Positions 1 to 11,300 of a stretch of 64,000 nt of DNA are shown here, piece after piece (within the stretch, counting starts at the first letter, position 1; the number at the start of each line of letters is the position of its first letter). The notes beneath the pieces were generated by a model. The model saw nothing but the letters and a program-made list of their open reading frames with translations, was not told where the DNA came from and made no database searches. Origin of the DNA: Bacilli bacterium PM5-9 (GTDB lineage Bacteria; Bacillota_I; Bacilli_A; JAJDGJ01); the NCBI GenBank assembly GCA_029893765.1, contig JARXZD010000005.1, forward strand, positions 1 through 64,000, in the 5' to 3' direction. The position numbers and the translations under genes are program-made.

Positions 1-49
1 TTTTGGCGAATTAATTATACCACGTGATTATATGTTTTTTAAATAGAAA

Positions 50-81
50 CAAAAACTGATGGAAGTATTACCCCCCATCAG
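50..81 (-). terminator. Intrinsic terminator of the pur operon
   Basis: On the minus strand a CTGATGG/CCATCAG stem is followed directly by TTTTTG. It lies about 90 nt beyond the purD stop, where the end of the purine operon transcript is expected. Confidence 0.75.
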
Positions 82-96
82 ATATTATAGAACCAT

Positions 97-134
97 AAAA
101 GCATGATTTCAATTAATGAAAAAATGCTTTTTTA
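97..134 (+). terminator. Hairpin with T-run, probable terminator for a convergent gene
   Basis: AAAAGCAT pairs with ATGCTTTT, enclosing an inner TTTCAATTAATGAAA palindrome. On the plus strand the stem is followed by a run of T, so it probably ends a plus-strand transcript entering from outside the window. It may also help stop pur transcription. Confidence 0.5.
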
Positions 135-173
135 AATTTATTTGAAATGTTTCTAAGTTTTATTAACCTACTT

Positions 174-1409
174 TTAATATTTTCCTAAATCTTTTCGATA
201 ATGTAAAACATGATCTTTTATTTTAGCTAACTCAGAATATATTTTATCAAAGCCATTTTTACTTGTACTACCCTCATTTAAAATAAATAAGACACGACCA
301 CCAGCACTAACAACCTTATCATTCTCTAATTTACTTTGCATGTGCAACACTTTAAAAGGCAATTTTAAATATTCATTTAAATCAATTCCCTTATGATATT
401 CTTCAGGATATCCAGGAGCACTTAAAACAACGCCCACACTTACTTGATCTTTAAACTCTAATTCAACCTCATTATCATTTAGTAAATCCAAAATATTTTG
501 AACTAAATCACTTTTTAAGTTATTTAAAACACATTGAGTTTCAGGATCACCAAATCTCGCATTATATTCAATAACCTTTACACCCTCATTAGTTTTAATG
601 AAACCACCATATAAAACTCCAGTAAAAGAATTATCTTCTTCAACTAAGGCAACAGCAGTTTGTTTTAAAATATTAACAGCTTCTGACATCGTAATTTTAT
701 CAACATTGTGATAAGGACAAATTGTACCCATTCCACCTGTATTTAAACCCTCATCATTATCAAATACTCTTTTAAAATCACGAGCCGATTGAAATGGATA
801 AACTTTTTTACCTTTAACTAACGATAAAACAGTAAACTCATCGCCATCTAAAAACTCTTCAATAATTAAACCAGCATCACCTAAAGTTTTATCAACCAAT
901 AAAGATTTTAAAATATCTATTGCATCACTCTCATTATCTAAAATATAAACACCCTTACCAGCAGCTAATCCATCGTACTTAATAACAACTGGATATTTAT
1001 TAAACTCTTTTAAGTATTTTACAGCTTTATCAAAATCTTTAAAGCTTTGGTATTTTGCAGTAGGAATATTATATTTAGCCATAATCTTTTTAGCATACTC
1101 TTTACTTGATTCAATTTGAGCAGCCTTTTTTCTAGGCCCTAAAACTAAAATACCAGCCTTTTCTAAATCATCACTTACACCTTTTATTAGTGCAGCTTCA
1201 GGACCAACAATAACTAAATCAATTTCATTTTCTTTTGCAAAATCAACAATCTTTTCATTATCATCAACAGCAATATCTACTTGCTTAGCCTGTTTAGCAA
1301 TTCCATAATTACCTGGAGCAATGAACAATTCATCAACTAAAGGCGATTGACTAACTTTATCAACAATCGCATGTTCACGACCACCATTTCCAATAACTAA
1401 TACTTTCAT
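174..1409 (-). CDS. purD: Phosphoribosylamine--glycine ligase PurD
   Basis: GAR synthetase: joins 5-phosphoribosylamine and glycine with ATP in IMP synthesis. An ATP-grasp protein of about 411 residues. Visible motifs are the N-terminal VLVIGNGGREHAI, GLAAGKGVYI and the metal/ATP-site stretch EYNARFGDPETQ. The open frame extends 21 codons upstream to 1472, but that part overlaps purH and is not conserved in the family. ATG at 1409 has a GGGGGG-AGAAA ribosome site and begins the canonical MKVLVIGNGG. It is the last gene of the pur operon, 10 nt after the purH stop. Confidence 0.97.
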   Translation of the reverse strand: MKVLVIGNGGREHAIVDKVSQSPLVDELFIAPGNYGIAKQAKQVDIAVDDNEKIVDFAKENEIDLVIVGPEAALIKGVSDDLEKAGILVLGPRKKAAQIESSKEYAKKIMAKYNIPTAKYQSFKDFDKAVKYLKEFNKYPVVIKYDGLAAGKGVYILDNESDAIDILKSLLVDKTLGDAGLIIEEFLDGDEFTVLSLVKGKKVYPFQSARDFKRVFDNDEGLNTGGMGTICPYHNVDKITMSEAVNILKQTAVALVEEDNSFTGVLYGGFIKTNEGVKVIEYNARFGDPETQCVLNNLKSDLVQNILDLLNDNEVELEFKDQVSVGVVLSAPGYPEEYHKGIDLNEYLKLPFKVLHMQSKLENDKVVSAGGRVLFILNEGSTSKNGFDKIYSELAKIKDHVLHYRKDLGKY

Positions 1410-1419
1410 TTTCTCCCCC

Positions 1420-3018
1420 CTAATGTTTAAAATATCTAATATTTGTAAAAGCCATTGCAATATTTTCTTCATTACAAGCTTTTATTAATTTTTCATCATT
1501 AATACTGCCACCTGGTTGAATGATGTATTCAATATTATATTGCTTTGCTAAATCAACAATATCATTGAATGGAAAGAAACCATCACTAGCTAGTAAAAGA
1601 GGTTCATTTTTATTATATGCTTCATTTTTAATTGCTTTACTCAAAGCAAACTCACAAGCATCAACTCGTGAAACCATTCCACCACTAATACCTAAGACAA
1701 CATCACCTTGTCCAATAACAATCGCATTTGATTTAACATTTTTAACAACCTTAAATAAATTAATAAGTTTCTCTTCAACATCATCATTAATTGTTTTTTC
1801 ACTTACAACTTCAAAATTTAAAATCTCTTCTTTAGCACGTTGATACAAATATCCACCAGTAATGCTTTTCAGTTGGAAATCATAGTATTTTTCTTTATTA
1901 AAATCACCTTTTATAACCCTTAAATTTTTCTTTTTACTAAAAACATCAAGCGCCTCTTGACTATAATCAGGAGCAATTATTATTTCTAAAAAGATTTCAC
2001 TTAAATTAAGTGCTAAATCCTCATTAACCATTCGATTTAATATAACAATACCACCAAAAATACTAACTGGATCATTAACAAAGCATTTCTCATAAGCTTT
2101 TAAAATATCATTGTCAAAACCAACTCCACATGGTGTATTGTGCTTTAAAGCAATAGCACAAGGCTTATCAAACTCATAAATCGCATGGTATGCAGCATCA
2201 ATATCTAATAAATTATTATAAGATAATTCTTTTCCTTGAATAATTTTAGAAGTATTAATACTATAAGGAACATCATTTTCACTTTCAAAATAAAACGCCT
2301 CTTGATAAGGATTTTCACCATAACGAAGTTTCTTATTTAAAGGTGCACTAACTAATAATTGAGGCATCTCTTCTTTACTTCCCATAAAATAATTAGCAAT
2401 CATACTATCATAATTTGCAGTGTGAATAAATCCCTTTGCCGCTAAATCCTTACGATACTCTAAAGTAATACTATCATCGTTCAATTTACTAACAAACTCA
2501 GGATAATCATCTGGACTACATAATAAACTAACATGTTTATAATTTTTAGAAGCAGCTCTAATTAAAGTAACACCACCAATATCAATATTTTCAATAAGGT
2601 TACTATTCATTTGAGCAGCTGATTCTATAATTTCCATTGAGTTGACATTATTTTTAAGAACATTCTCATGTCTATTAATTTCATCCTCTAAAACTTGTTC
2701 AAACGGATATAAATTACAGACTACTAAAGTAATAGGCTCAATTTTATACTCTTTTAAATCATTTAGATGATCCTCATTAGAAAGATCAGCAAGTATTCCA
2801 CCATGGACTTGTGGTTGTAATGTTTTAACACGACCACCAAGCATTTCTGGAAAATCAGTAATATCTTCAACTAATTGACACTCATAACCCAAATCCTTAA
2901 TAGCCTTAGCAGTTGAAGTAGTTGCAATAATATTGTAGTTATTTTCAATAAGACTACTTACTAAAAAAGCTAAATTATTTTTATCAGTTACACTAATCAA
3001 GGCATTTTTATTAAACAT
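1420..3018 (-). CDS. purH: Bifunctional AICAR transformylase/IMP cyclohydrolase PurH
   Basis: Performs the last two steps to IMP: formylation of AICAR, then ring closure. 532 residues, slightly longer than most PurH. The N-terminal MGS-like cyclohydrolase domain (about 1-200) has GGRVKTLQPQVHGG, where most relatives have KTLHPKVHGG. The transformylase domain has LRYGENPYQ, KHNTPCGVG and the C-terminal PGGSIND...RYFKH. It starts one base into the purN stop (shared position 3018), so the two are translationally coupled. Confidence 0.97.
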   Translation of the reverse strand: MFNKNALISVTDKNNLAFLVSSLIENNYNIIATTSTAKAIKDLGYECQLVEDITDFPEMLGGRVKTLQPQVHGGILADLSNEDHLNDLKEYKIEPITLVVCNLYPFEQVLEDEINRHENVLKNNVNSMEIIESAAQMNSNLIENIDIGGVTLIRAASKNYKHVSLLCSPDDYPEFVSKLNDDSITLEYRKDLAAKGFIHTANYDSMIANYFMGSKEEMPQLLVSAPLNKKLRYGENPYQEAFYFESENDVPYSINTSKIIQGKELSYNNLLDIDAAYHAIYEFDKPCAIALKHNTPCGVGFDNDILKAYEKCFVNDPVSIFGGIVILNRMVNEDLALNLSEIFLEIIIAPDYSQEALDVFSKKKNLRVIKGDFNKEKYYDFQLKSITGGYLYQRAKEEILNFEVVSEKTINDDVEEKLINLFKVVKNVKSNAIVIGQGDVVLGISGGMVSRVDACEFALSKAIKNEAYNKNEPLLLASDGFFPFNDIVDLAKQYNIEYIIQPGGSINDEKLIKACNEENIAMAFTNIRYFKH

Positions 3019-3584
3019 TATGCTTCCTCCAATACTTTTTTTATCGCTTTAACATATAAAACATGTTCAAGTTTATGAATTTTCTCATACATATCATCAC
3101 TTGATAAACCTTTAATATCCACACTATCTTGAATAATAATTGGACCATTGTCTAATTTTTCATCAACAAAATGAACACTTACACCTATTTCATTATCACC
3201 ATTATCTAAAGCTTGTTCAATTGCATGCAATCCTTTATATTTTGGAAGTAATGAAGGGTGAATATTAATTATTCTATTACGATATGATGAAATAAACAAA
3301 GGTGTTAGTTTACGCATAAAGCCAGCTAATAAAATATAATCTATTTTTAGCTCTTTAAGTTTAGCAACCAACATACTTTCAATTTCATAACTAGAATATT
3401 TTTTATAATCAATTAAAATAACATCTATATCATTTTCAATCGCTCTATTAATTGCATAAGCATCATCATTATTACAAACTAGTATTTTTATTGAAATAGC
3501 CAATTCCTTATTATTCATTGCATCAATAATTGCTTGAAAATTACTTCCATTTCCACTCGCAAAAACAGCTACATTTTTTAACAT
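3018..3584 (-). CDS. purN: Phosphoribosylglycinamide formyltransferase PurN
   Basis: Transfers a formyl group from 10-formyl-tetrahydrofolate to GAR. 188 residues, the normal length. It shows the N-terminal ASGNGSNFQAI phosphate loop, the catalytic IHPSLLPKYKG segment and GVSVHFVDEKLDNGPII near the active-site Asp. Its start overlaps the purM stop by 7 nt, and its stop touches the purH start. No formate-dependent PurT is seen, so this folate-dependent enzyme covers the step in this operon. Confidence 0.97.
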   Translation of the reverse strand: MLKNVAVFASGNGSNFQAIIDAMNNKELAISIKILVCNNDDAYAINRAIENDIDVILIDYKKYSSYEIESMLVAKLKELKIDYILLAGFMRKLTPLFISSYRNRIINIHPSLLPKYKGLHAIEQALDNGDNEIGVSVHFVDEKLDNGPIIIQDSVDIKGLSSDDMYEKIHKLEHVLYVKAIKKVLEEA

Positions 3585-4594
3585 ATCTTAATTTCTCCAT
3601 CATTGCTAACTTTACCAATAACTTTAGCATCACCTAAAACTTCCAATGTTTTAGCCACATCTTTTTCATCAACAATATACATCATTCCAATACCCATATT
3701 AAAATAACCAAACATTTCATTAAACTCAAGGTTACCTTTTTCTTGTAAAAATTTAAATATTGGTAAAATATCTAACTTATCTTGTTCAATAATAGCACCA
3801 TAATCACCAGTAATTCGTTTAACATTTTCATAAAAACCACCACCAGTAATATGAACAATTCCTTTTACATCAATCTCATTTATTAAATCTAATGTTTCAT
3901 TAACATAAATTTTAGTAGGTGTTAAAACAACCTCGCCTAAAGTTTTATTCTCATCTAATTCAGGATAAACCTTATTTAAATCTAAATTATTATCTTTAAT
4001 AATTTTTCTAACTAAGCTATAACCATTTGAGTGAATACCACTTGAAGCAACTCCAATAATAACTTGATTTTCACAAACATCATCAGCATTAATAACCTGA
4101 TCTTTTTCAACAATACCAGTAACAAAGCCAGCTAAATCAAAACCATCTTTATGGTAAACTCCTGGCATCTCAGCAGTTTCCCCACCAATTAAAGCACAAT
4201 CACACATTCTAAGACCTGCACAAATTCCTTCAACTATTTTTTCAATTTTAGTTGGACGATTCACATCTACTGCAATATAATCTAAAAAGAATAATGGCTT
4301 AGCTCCAATTGTTACAATATCATTAACACACATTGCTACTAAATCAATACCAATTGTATCAAATACTTCCATTTCTTTAGCAATTTCCAATTTAGTTCCT
4401 ACTCCATCTGTACCAGCAACTAACATTGGATTTTTGTAGTTATACTTTTGAAAATCAAATAAAGCTCCAAAACCACCTAATCCTGAAACAGTTCCTATAT
4501 TATTAGTTGAAGCAACATGTTTTTTAATTAATTCAACACTTTCATAACCAGCTTCAACATTAACTCCTGCTTCACTATATTTATTATCTTTCAT
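3578..4594 (-). CDS. purM: Phosphoribosylformylglycinamidine cyclo-ligase PurM
   Basis: AIR synthetase: ATP-dependent closure of the imidazole ring from FGAM. 338 residues. Family motifs include AGTDGVGTKLEIA (substrate/ATP loop), MCVNDIV, GGETAEMPGVY and ITGGGFYENVKR. It lies between purC and purN with a 16-nt gap and a 7-nt overlap respectively, as expected for a single transcript. Confidence 0.97.
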   Translation of the reverse strand: MKDNKYSEAGVNVEAGYESVELIKKHVASTNNIGTVSGLGGFGALFDFQKYNYKNPMLVAGTDGVGTKLEIAKEMEVFDTIGIDLVAMCVNDIVTIGAKPLFFLDYIAVDVNRPTKIEKIVEGICAGLRMCDCALIGGETAEMPGVYHKDGFDLAGFVTGIVEKDQVINADDVCENQVIIGVASSGIHSNGYSLVRKIIKDNNLDLNKVYPELDENKTLGEVVLTPTKIYVNETLDLINEIDVKGIVHITGGGFYENVKRITGDYGAIIEQDKLDILPIFKFLQEKGNLEFNEMFGYFNMGIGMMYIVDEKDVAKTLEVLGDAKVIGKVSNDGEIKIC

Positions 4595-4610
4595 CTATAT
4601 CTCACCTATC

Positions 4611-5327
4611 TTATAAATTTAGTGCTTCTAATTTACTTAATACTAATTGATATGTATCCGTTATATCTCCAAGATCTCTTCTAAAGACATCTTTATCTAA
4701 TTTACGACCTGTTTTAGTTTCCCATAAACGACAATTATCAGGACTAAACTCATCGGCCAATAAAATCTTTCCATCTTTATCTAATCCAAATTCTACTTTA
4801 AAATCAATTAAAGTAATATCCATTCTATTAAATAAATCAATTAATAATTCATTTATTTTTAATACTTGGTTATAACAATACTCTAATTGTTCTTTGTTTA
4901 TAATTTTTAATGCATAAGCATGTGCATCATTTAAAAGTGGATCATTTAATCGATCATTTTTATAACTTATTTCTAAAACTGGCTCACTTAACTTCATACC
5001 TTCTTCTAATCCTAATCGCTTTGCCATTGCACCAGCAACCACATTACGACAAATGAATTCTATAGGGAAGATTGTTACTTTTTTACATAATTGACTTCTT
5101 TCATCAGCCATTTTAATTAAATGAGTATCAATTTTATTTTCCATTAAATAATTATATATAATAACAGTTATCTTATTATTAAGAATACCTTTATTTTCTA
5201 TCTTTGCTTTTTTTACACCATTAAATGCTGTTGCATCATCTTTATATTTAACTATTATTTCATTAGGGTTTGCTGTTTCTAAAATATATTTTGCTTTACC
5301 CTCATAAATAATATTTTCTTTTTCCAT
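4611..5327 (-). CDS. purC: SAICAR synthase PurC
   Basis: Phosphoribosylaminoimidazole-succinocarboxamide synthase: couples CAIR with aspartate using ATP. 238 residues, typical of the stand-alone bacterial enzyme. Key segments are the N-terminal YEGKAKYIL, the FPIEFICRNVVAGAM region and LADEFSPDNCRLW. An AGGAGGTC-type ribosome site precedes ATG at 5327. It follows purK by 11 nt in the pur operon. purB, needed next in the pathway, is not in this window. Confidence 0.97.
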   Translation of the reverse strand: MEKENIIYEGKAKYILETANPNEIIVKYKDDATAFNGVKKAKIENKGILNNKITVIIYNYLMENKIDTHLIKMADERSQLCKKVTIFPIEFICRNVVAGAMAKRLGLEEGMKLSEPVLEISYKNDRLNDPLLNDAHAYALKIINKEQLEYCYNQVLKINELLIDLFNRMDITLIDFKVEFGLDKDGKILLADEFSPDNCRLWETKTGRKLDKDVFRRDLGDITDTYQLVLSKLEALNL

Positions 5328-5338
5328 TCAAAGACCTC

Positions 5339-6409
5339 CTATTTCCAAGTTTCTTTAAAATATTTTAAGTAATCATCATCAAAAACAATTAAATGACCTA
5401 CTTTTCTATTATATTTAGCTTCTTTATGATAATCATAATATTTACAAACACTACCATGTTTTTGCACAAATTCTTTTGTTTTATCAACATCTTGTCCTAA
5501 AACATTAACCATGAAACCTGAACATTTTATTTTTGTTGTTCCTAGTGGTAATCCTAAAATAGCTCTTAAATGATTTTCATATTGTGAAATATAATGAGTA
5601 TCCATAGTAATATGCCCACTATTATGAGGACGTGGAGCCATTTCATTAAAATAGATTTTATTATCTTTGATGAAAAACTCACAACATAAAATACCATAAA
5701 TATTTTCATCAGCCATTATTTTTTCAATAGCTTGATTTGCTTGCTTTAAAATTTCTGGTTTGATTGCTTGTTGAATTAAAGTAATATTTAAGATGCCCTT
5801 GTGATGATCATTAACAAATGGTTCATAGATAATTATCTCATCATTTATTGAACGACAAGCTATAATACTTAATTCATAATCAAAATCAATTTTCTTTTCA
5901 GCAAGATATACCACATTATCAAAAACAACCTTATCTAAATCACTTTCACAATTAATCATATATTGACCTTTACCATCATAACCAAGTGAATCTGATTTTA
6001 ATAAGTAAGGATATGTTATTTCAATATTTTTTATATCTTCTTTACTTTCAATGAATTGCCATTTAGGTTGATTAATATTTAACTTATTAGCCATTTTTCT
6101 TTCATTTAAGCGAGAACTTGATAAAACTAATGGTTTTTCAGTTTGAACAATTGGATACTTTAAACTAAGTTTTTTTACTAAATCACTATTAATATTTTCA
6201 AATTCGTAGGTAATAACATCACACTCTTTAGCAAATGACTCTAATTTTTGTTCATCATCAAAACTACCTAATACAAATTTGCTTGCGATATTTTTAGCAC
6301 AACAATCTTCTTTACAATCATAAACTATTGTTTCATAGCCCATTTCATAAGCAGCGATTGCTAAAAACATTCCTAGTTGTCCACCACCAATAATACCTAT
6401 TGTTTTCAT
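5339..6409 (-). CDS. purK: N5-CAIR synthase PurK
   Basis: ATP- and bicarbonate-dependent carboxylation of AIR to N5-CAIR, the substrate of class I PurE. 356 residues. The N-terminal IGIIGGGQLGMFLA is the family signature. The ATP-grasp core has SLGYDGKGQ and the FNEMAPRPHNSGH metal-site motif. Its start codon shares one base with the purE stop at 6409, so the PurE/PurK pair is coupled. Confidence 0.96.
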   Translation of the reverse strand: MKTIGIIGGGQLGMFLAIAAYEMGYETIVYDCKEDCCAKNIASKFVLGSFDDEQKLESFAKECDVITYEFENINSDLVKKLSLKYPIVQTEKPLVLSSSRLNERKMANKLNINQPKWQFIESKEDIKNIEITYPYLLKSDSLGYDGKGQYMINCESDLDKVVFDNVVYLAEKKIDFDYELSIIACRSINDEIIIYEPFVNDHHKGILNITLIQQAIKPEILKQANQAIEKIMADENIYGILCCEFFIKDNKIYFNEMAPRPHNSGHITMDTHYISQYENHLRAILGLPLGTTKIKCSGFMVNVLGQDVDKTKEFVQKHGSVCKYYDYHKEAKYNRKVGHLIVFDDDYLKYFKETWK

Positions 6410-6879
6410 TATTTCAATTCCATTTCTTTTACTTTTTGCTCAAGAGATGCACGATAATCCTTTAATTTTTGATACACTTCTTGATTAGAACTAGCAATTA
6501 TTGATATTGCATGTAAAGCAGCATTTCCAGCTTGGTTAATTCCCATTGTAGCAACTGGAATACCATTTGGCATTTGAACAATTGATAACAACGAATCAAG
6601 TCCTTCTAAAGCTTTTAATTTAATTGGAACTCCAATTACAGGTAAACATGTTAAAGAAGCTACCATTCCTGGTAAATGTGCTGCTCCTCCTGCTCCTGCA
6701 ATGATGACATTAAATCCATTATCATAAGCATTAGTTGCAAAATCAAACATCATTTTTGGTGTTCGATGTGCTGAAACTACTTTTGTTTCATAAGCAATAT
6801 TAAAATCTTTTAACATATCTTCTGCTTTTTTCATTACTTCATAATCACTGTTTGATCCCATAATGATTGCTACTTTCAT
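6409..6879 (-). CDS. purE: N5-CAIR mutase PurE (class I)
   Basis: Moves the carboxyl group of N5-CAIR to C4, giving CAIR. 156 residues. Motifs IIMGSNSDYEVM, VVSAHRTP with the catalytic His, and GAGGAAHLPGMVA are all present. Pairing with purK directly downstream supports class I (mutase) rather than a direct carboxylase. It lies 12 nt after purF. Confidence 0.97.
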   Translation of the reverse strand: MKVAIIMGSNSDYEVMKKAEDMLKDFNIAYETKVVSAHRTPKMMFDFATNAYDNGFNVIIAGAGGAAHLPGMVASLTCLPVIGVPIKLKALEGLDSLLSIVQMPNGIPVATMGINQAGNAALHAISIIASSNQEVYQKLKDYRASLEQKVKEMELK

Positions 6880-6891
6880 AACTAGTTCCTC

Positions 6892-8328
6892 CTAAAATTT
6901 CTTTTTATCAATATTAAAACATTCAACTGATTCATAAAGACTTGTTACATAATTTCCATTAAAACAAGCTGTGCAATATCTAGTTTCTTGATCACATTTA
7001 CATTCTTTTCCATATTTGGTTGTTAATAAAGCATTTTCTAAACCTTCTAAACTTAAAAAGGCCAATGAATCAGCTTTAATAAATTCGGCTAATTCTTCAA
7101 CATTTAAACGATTACTAATCAATTCTTCGTATGTTGAAATATCAACTCCATAATAGCATGGATATTTAATTGCAGGTGAGGCAATACGAACATGAACTTC
7201 TTTTGCTCCTGCTTCTTTTAATAACTGCACTATTCTTTTTGAAGTTGTACCACGAACAATTGAATCATCAATTAACACTATTCGTTTGCCACCAACTATT
7301 TCACTAACAGCCGATAACTTCATTCTAACACCTTTTTCACGAAGTTCCTGTGTTGGTTGAATGAATGTACGTCCAACATATCTATTTTTAATTAATCCCA
7401 TTTCATATGGAATACCTGTTGCTTCTGCATAACCAATTGCTGCTGAGGTACTTGAATCAGGTACCCCAACCACAATATCAGCATCTATTCCAGATTCTTG
7501 AGCTAAAATTTTACCACTCAATTTTCGAGCAAAATGAACATTTGTTCCATCTAATGAACTATCTGGTCTTGAAAAATAGACATATTCCATTAAACACATA
7601 TTTTGTGATGTATCTTTTGCATAGAATGAAGATTCAATTTGACCTTCATAAATTCTAACTATTTCACCTGGTTCAACATCTCTAATAAACTTGGCTCCAA
7701 TAACACTAAAAACACAAGTTTCTGATGTTAAAACATAACTGTCATCTTCAAGTTGACCAATTGATAGTGGTCTTAAACCATGACGATCTCTTATCCCATA
7801 TAAACCACTATTATGTAACATTACATAGGCAAAAGCACCATCTAATTTAATTAATGAACTAACTAAACGTTCATGAAAACTTCCACTTTCATTTCTTAAT
7901 AAATGAATTAGAATTTCACTATCAGATGTGCTTGAGAAAACACTTCCTTTAGCCTCTAAATTTCTTTTTAATAACTTGGCATTTCCAATGTGTCCATTAT
8001 GAGCTAGAGCAATGCTTTCATCAAAAAATTTAAAACTAAATGGTTGAACGTTTGCTAAACCAAGTCCACCCTCTGTTGCATAACGAACATGAGCAATAGC
8101 TTCAGTACTAGAATTACTAGCAATTACTTCACTTGTTAAAACATCAGCAACTAGTCCTTTTCCTTTAACAACATCAATATCGTTATCTTTTCGAAAAGCA
8201 ATTCCAGCTCCTTCTTGTCCACGATGCTGTAAACAATGTAATCCATAATAACTTAATGTAATAGCATTTTTGTTGTTAGATACTGCAAAAACACCACATT
8301 CTTCATTCAATCCTTTTATATCAAACAT
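6892..8328 (-). CDS. purF: Amidophosphoribosyltransferase PurF
   Basis: Committed step of purine synthesis: PRPP plus glutamine to phosphoribosylamine. 478 residues. The nucleophile is Cys11 in NEECGVF, so ten residues should be removed by maturation, as in the Bacillus-type enzyme. An Ntn glutaminase domain is followed by the PRPP loop IVLIDDSIVRGTTS. C-terminal cysteines (KCDQETRYCTAC) fit the Bacillus-type [4Fe-4S] site linked in that enzyme to oxygen lability. Second gene of the operon, 12 nt after purL. Confidence 0.97.
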   Translation of the reverse strand: MFDIKGLNEECGVFAVSNNKNAITLSYYGLHCLQHRGQEGAGIAFRKDNDIDVVKGKGLVADVLTSEVIASNSSTEAIAHVRYATEGGLGLANVQPFSFKFFDESIALAHNGHIGNAKLLKRNLEAKGSVFSSTSDSEILIHLLRNESGSFHERLVSSLIKLDGAFAYVMLHNSGLYGIRDRHGLRPLSIGQLEDDSYVLTSETCVFSVIGAKFIRDVEPGEIVRIYEGQIESSFYAKDTSQNMCLMEYVYFSRPDSSLDGTNVHFARKLSGKILAQESGIDADIVVGVPDSSTSAAIGYAEATGIPYEMGLIKNRYVGRTFIQPTQELREKGVRMKLSAVSEIVGGKRIVLIDDSIVRGTTSKRIVQLLKEAGAKEVHVRIASPAIKYPCYYGVDISTYEELISNRLNVEELAEFIKADSLAFLSLEGLENALLTTKYGKECKCDQETRYCTACFNGNYVTSLYESVECFNIDKKKF

Positions 8329-8340
8329 TTAAGTCACCCT

Positions 8341-11300
8341 TTATTTTTTTGTGAAATACGCTACTGCGCTTTCAAAGATTTGTTGTTCTTTATTTCCAAC
8401 AATGTTTTGATAGTTACCCTCTTCATAACGTTCACCATGTCCCATTTTTCCAAGAATTCTTCCATCAGGACTAACAAGACCTTCAATTGCTGCAAACGAA
8501 CCATTTGGATTAAAACGATAATCCATACTTGGATTTCCATCATAATCTACATATTGACTAATAACTTGATTATTTTCAAATAATTTTGTAAGTGTTTCAT
8601 TGCTAGCCATAAACTTACCTTCACCATGTGAAATAGCTACTTTATACACTCCATTAAGTTCTACTTTTGATAACCAAGGTGAGTTTGAATTAACAATTTT
8701 TGTATCAACAAAGCGATCAACATGTTTTCCTCTTTCATTTAAGAATAATGTTGGCATATTTTCATCAATTTGACCAATTTTTCCATATGGTAATAAACCA
8801 CATTTAACTAATACTTGGAATCCATTACAAATTCCAATGATTAAACCTTCTCTTTCAATAAAACGATTAATCGCTGCTTGAATTTTATCATTTAATAAAA
8901 CATTAACAATATATTTACCACTACCATCTGGTTCATCTCCTGCAGAAAATCCTCCACTTAATGCAAAGATATGAGCATTGTCTAATGCTTCTACCATTTT
9001 ATCAATACTTTTTTCGATTTCTTCTTCGTTTAAGTCAACAAACGGAATTAAGTTAGTAATTGCTCCTGCTTTTTCAAATCCTTTTTGAACATCATACTCA
9101 CAGTTTGTTCCCATGAATGCTGGAATATAAACAACTGGTTTTTCTACTGCATCAAATGAGTAAGTTGCTGGTGTAACTGGATTTGTTTTACCTACTTTTA
9201 AATCTTCAAACTTAAAGCTTGTTGATTCTTGTCCATCTTTATGTGTATATGTTGTTGGATAAATTTCTGCTAAAACTTCTTGTGATGAAGTTAATAATGC
9301 TTTAATATCAATTGCTTCATTATTATATTCAATTACATCTTTTTGTGTTTTACCAAGATACATTACATTTTCTGCTTTTATTTCATTTGGTGATGTAAAG
9401 ACAAATCCTCCATAGTATGGATAGAATAAATCATCAACACTTAAATTAGTATCCATTTTTAATCCAATATTATTACCATAAGCCATGTTTGCTAATGCAT
9501 ATGCAATTCCACCATCTTTAATTGAAATACATGCATTAACACCATTTTCTCTTTGTAACTTATTCATTAAATTAAAATTATTTTTTAATGTAGTATAATC
9601 AACTTTTTCACTTTTAGTTGGTAATAAAACATAAACATTTTCATTTTCATTTTTAAATTCAGGTGAAATGATTTGATTAGTTTTTGTTGTTGTGATTGCA
9701 AAAGCAACCATTGTTGGTGGAACACTTAATTCTTCAAAAGTTCCACTCATACTATCTTTTCCACCTAATGCTGGTAATTCTAATTCACGTTGTGTATGTA
9801 AAGCTCCTAATAAAGCAGCAACTGGTTTACCAAATTTATTGCGATCATTTGTTACTCTTTCAAAGAACTCTTGTAATGATAAACGTGCTTTATTCCAAGT
9901 TGCTCCTGAAGCAATTAATCTTGCTATGGCTTCAATAATTGAATATGATCCTGCATAGAATGGTTCATACATTCCAATTTCAGGACTACAACCATAAGCT
10001 AACATACTTGCTGTATTTGTTTTTCCATTTAAGACAGGAATTTTTTGAACTGATACTTCTGATGGTGTTGCTTGATATTTACCACCATATTTTCCAAGAA
10101 CTGTTGTACGACCAACTGTTCCATCAAAAATACCTGCTAAAGATTGTTGTGATGAGAAGTTTAATTCTTTAACTAATGATTCTAAACTTTCTTTAAAACT
10201 ATTATTTTTTACATATTTTTCACTACTAAATGGTGTTTTTTCATTACTACTTTCAATAATTGGAGCAATTTTTTGTGGAATACCATTAGTGTTTAAGAAA
10301 TCACGGTCAATATCAATTATTTTTTGATCATTCCATACCATTTCTAATTTATTTCTATCTGTTACTTCAGCTACTTTAACTGCAACAACATTTTCTTGGA
10401 TTGCTAAATCATTAAATTTATCAAAATCTTTTGCATTGATTACTACAACCATACGCTCTTGTGATTCTGATAAAGCTAAATCTGTACCATTTAATCCAGC
10501 ATATTTTGTTGGTAAAGCATTTAAGTCAATTGCTACACCATCAGCTAATTCACCAATAGCAACACTTACTCCACCAGCTCCTAAGTCATTAGCTTTTTTA
10601 ATTAATTTTGTAACATCTGGATTTCTAAATAGACGTTGTAATTTTCTTTCTTCTGGTGCATTTCCTTTTTGTACTTCACTCATTGCTTCTTCTAAAGCAT
10701 TAGCATCTTGTACTTTTGATGATCCAGTTGCACCACCTACACCATCACGTCCTGTTGGAGCACCTAACATTACTACATAATCGCCTGGTTGTGGTGTTTC
10801 TCTAACTACATCTGCTTTTTTAACAGCACCAACAACAGCTCCTAATTCCATTCTTTTTGCTACATACCCTGGATGATATAATTCTCTAATATATGTATCT
10901 GGAACACCGATTTGATTTCCATATGAACTATTACCTGCAGCTGCTTTTTGAGCAATTACTTTTTGTGGTAATTTACCATCTCTTGTTTGTTCAATTGGCA
11001 TTGTTACATCTCCAGCACCTGTAATTCTCATTGCTTGATAAACATATGCTCTTCCTGAAAGTGGATCACGAATTGCTCCACCAACACATGTTGAAGCTCC
11101 TCCGTATGGTTCAATTTCTGTTGGATGATTATGTGTTTCATTTTTATACATTAATAACCATCTTTCATCTATACCATCAACATCAACATCTATTTCAATA
11201 CTACAAGCATTAACTTCTTCACTAATTTCCATATCATCAAGACTACCTTCTTGTTTTTGATATTTAGCTTCGATACTTGCCATATCCATTAATGTCATCG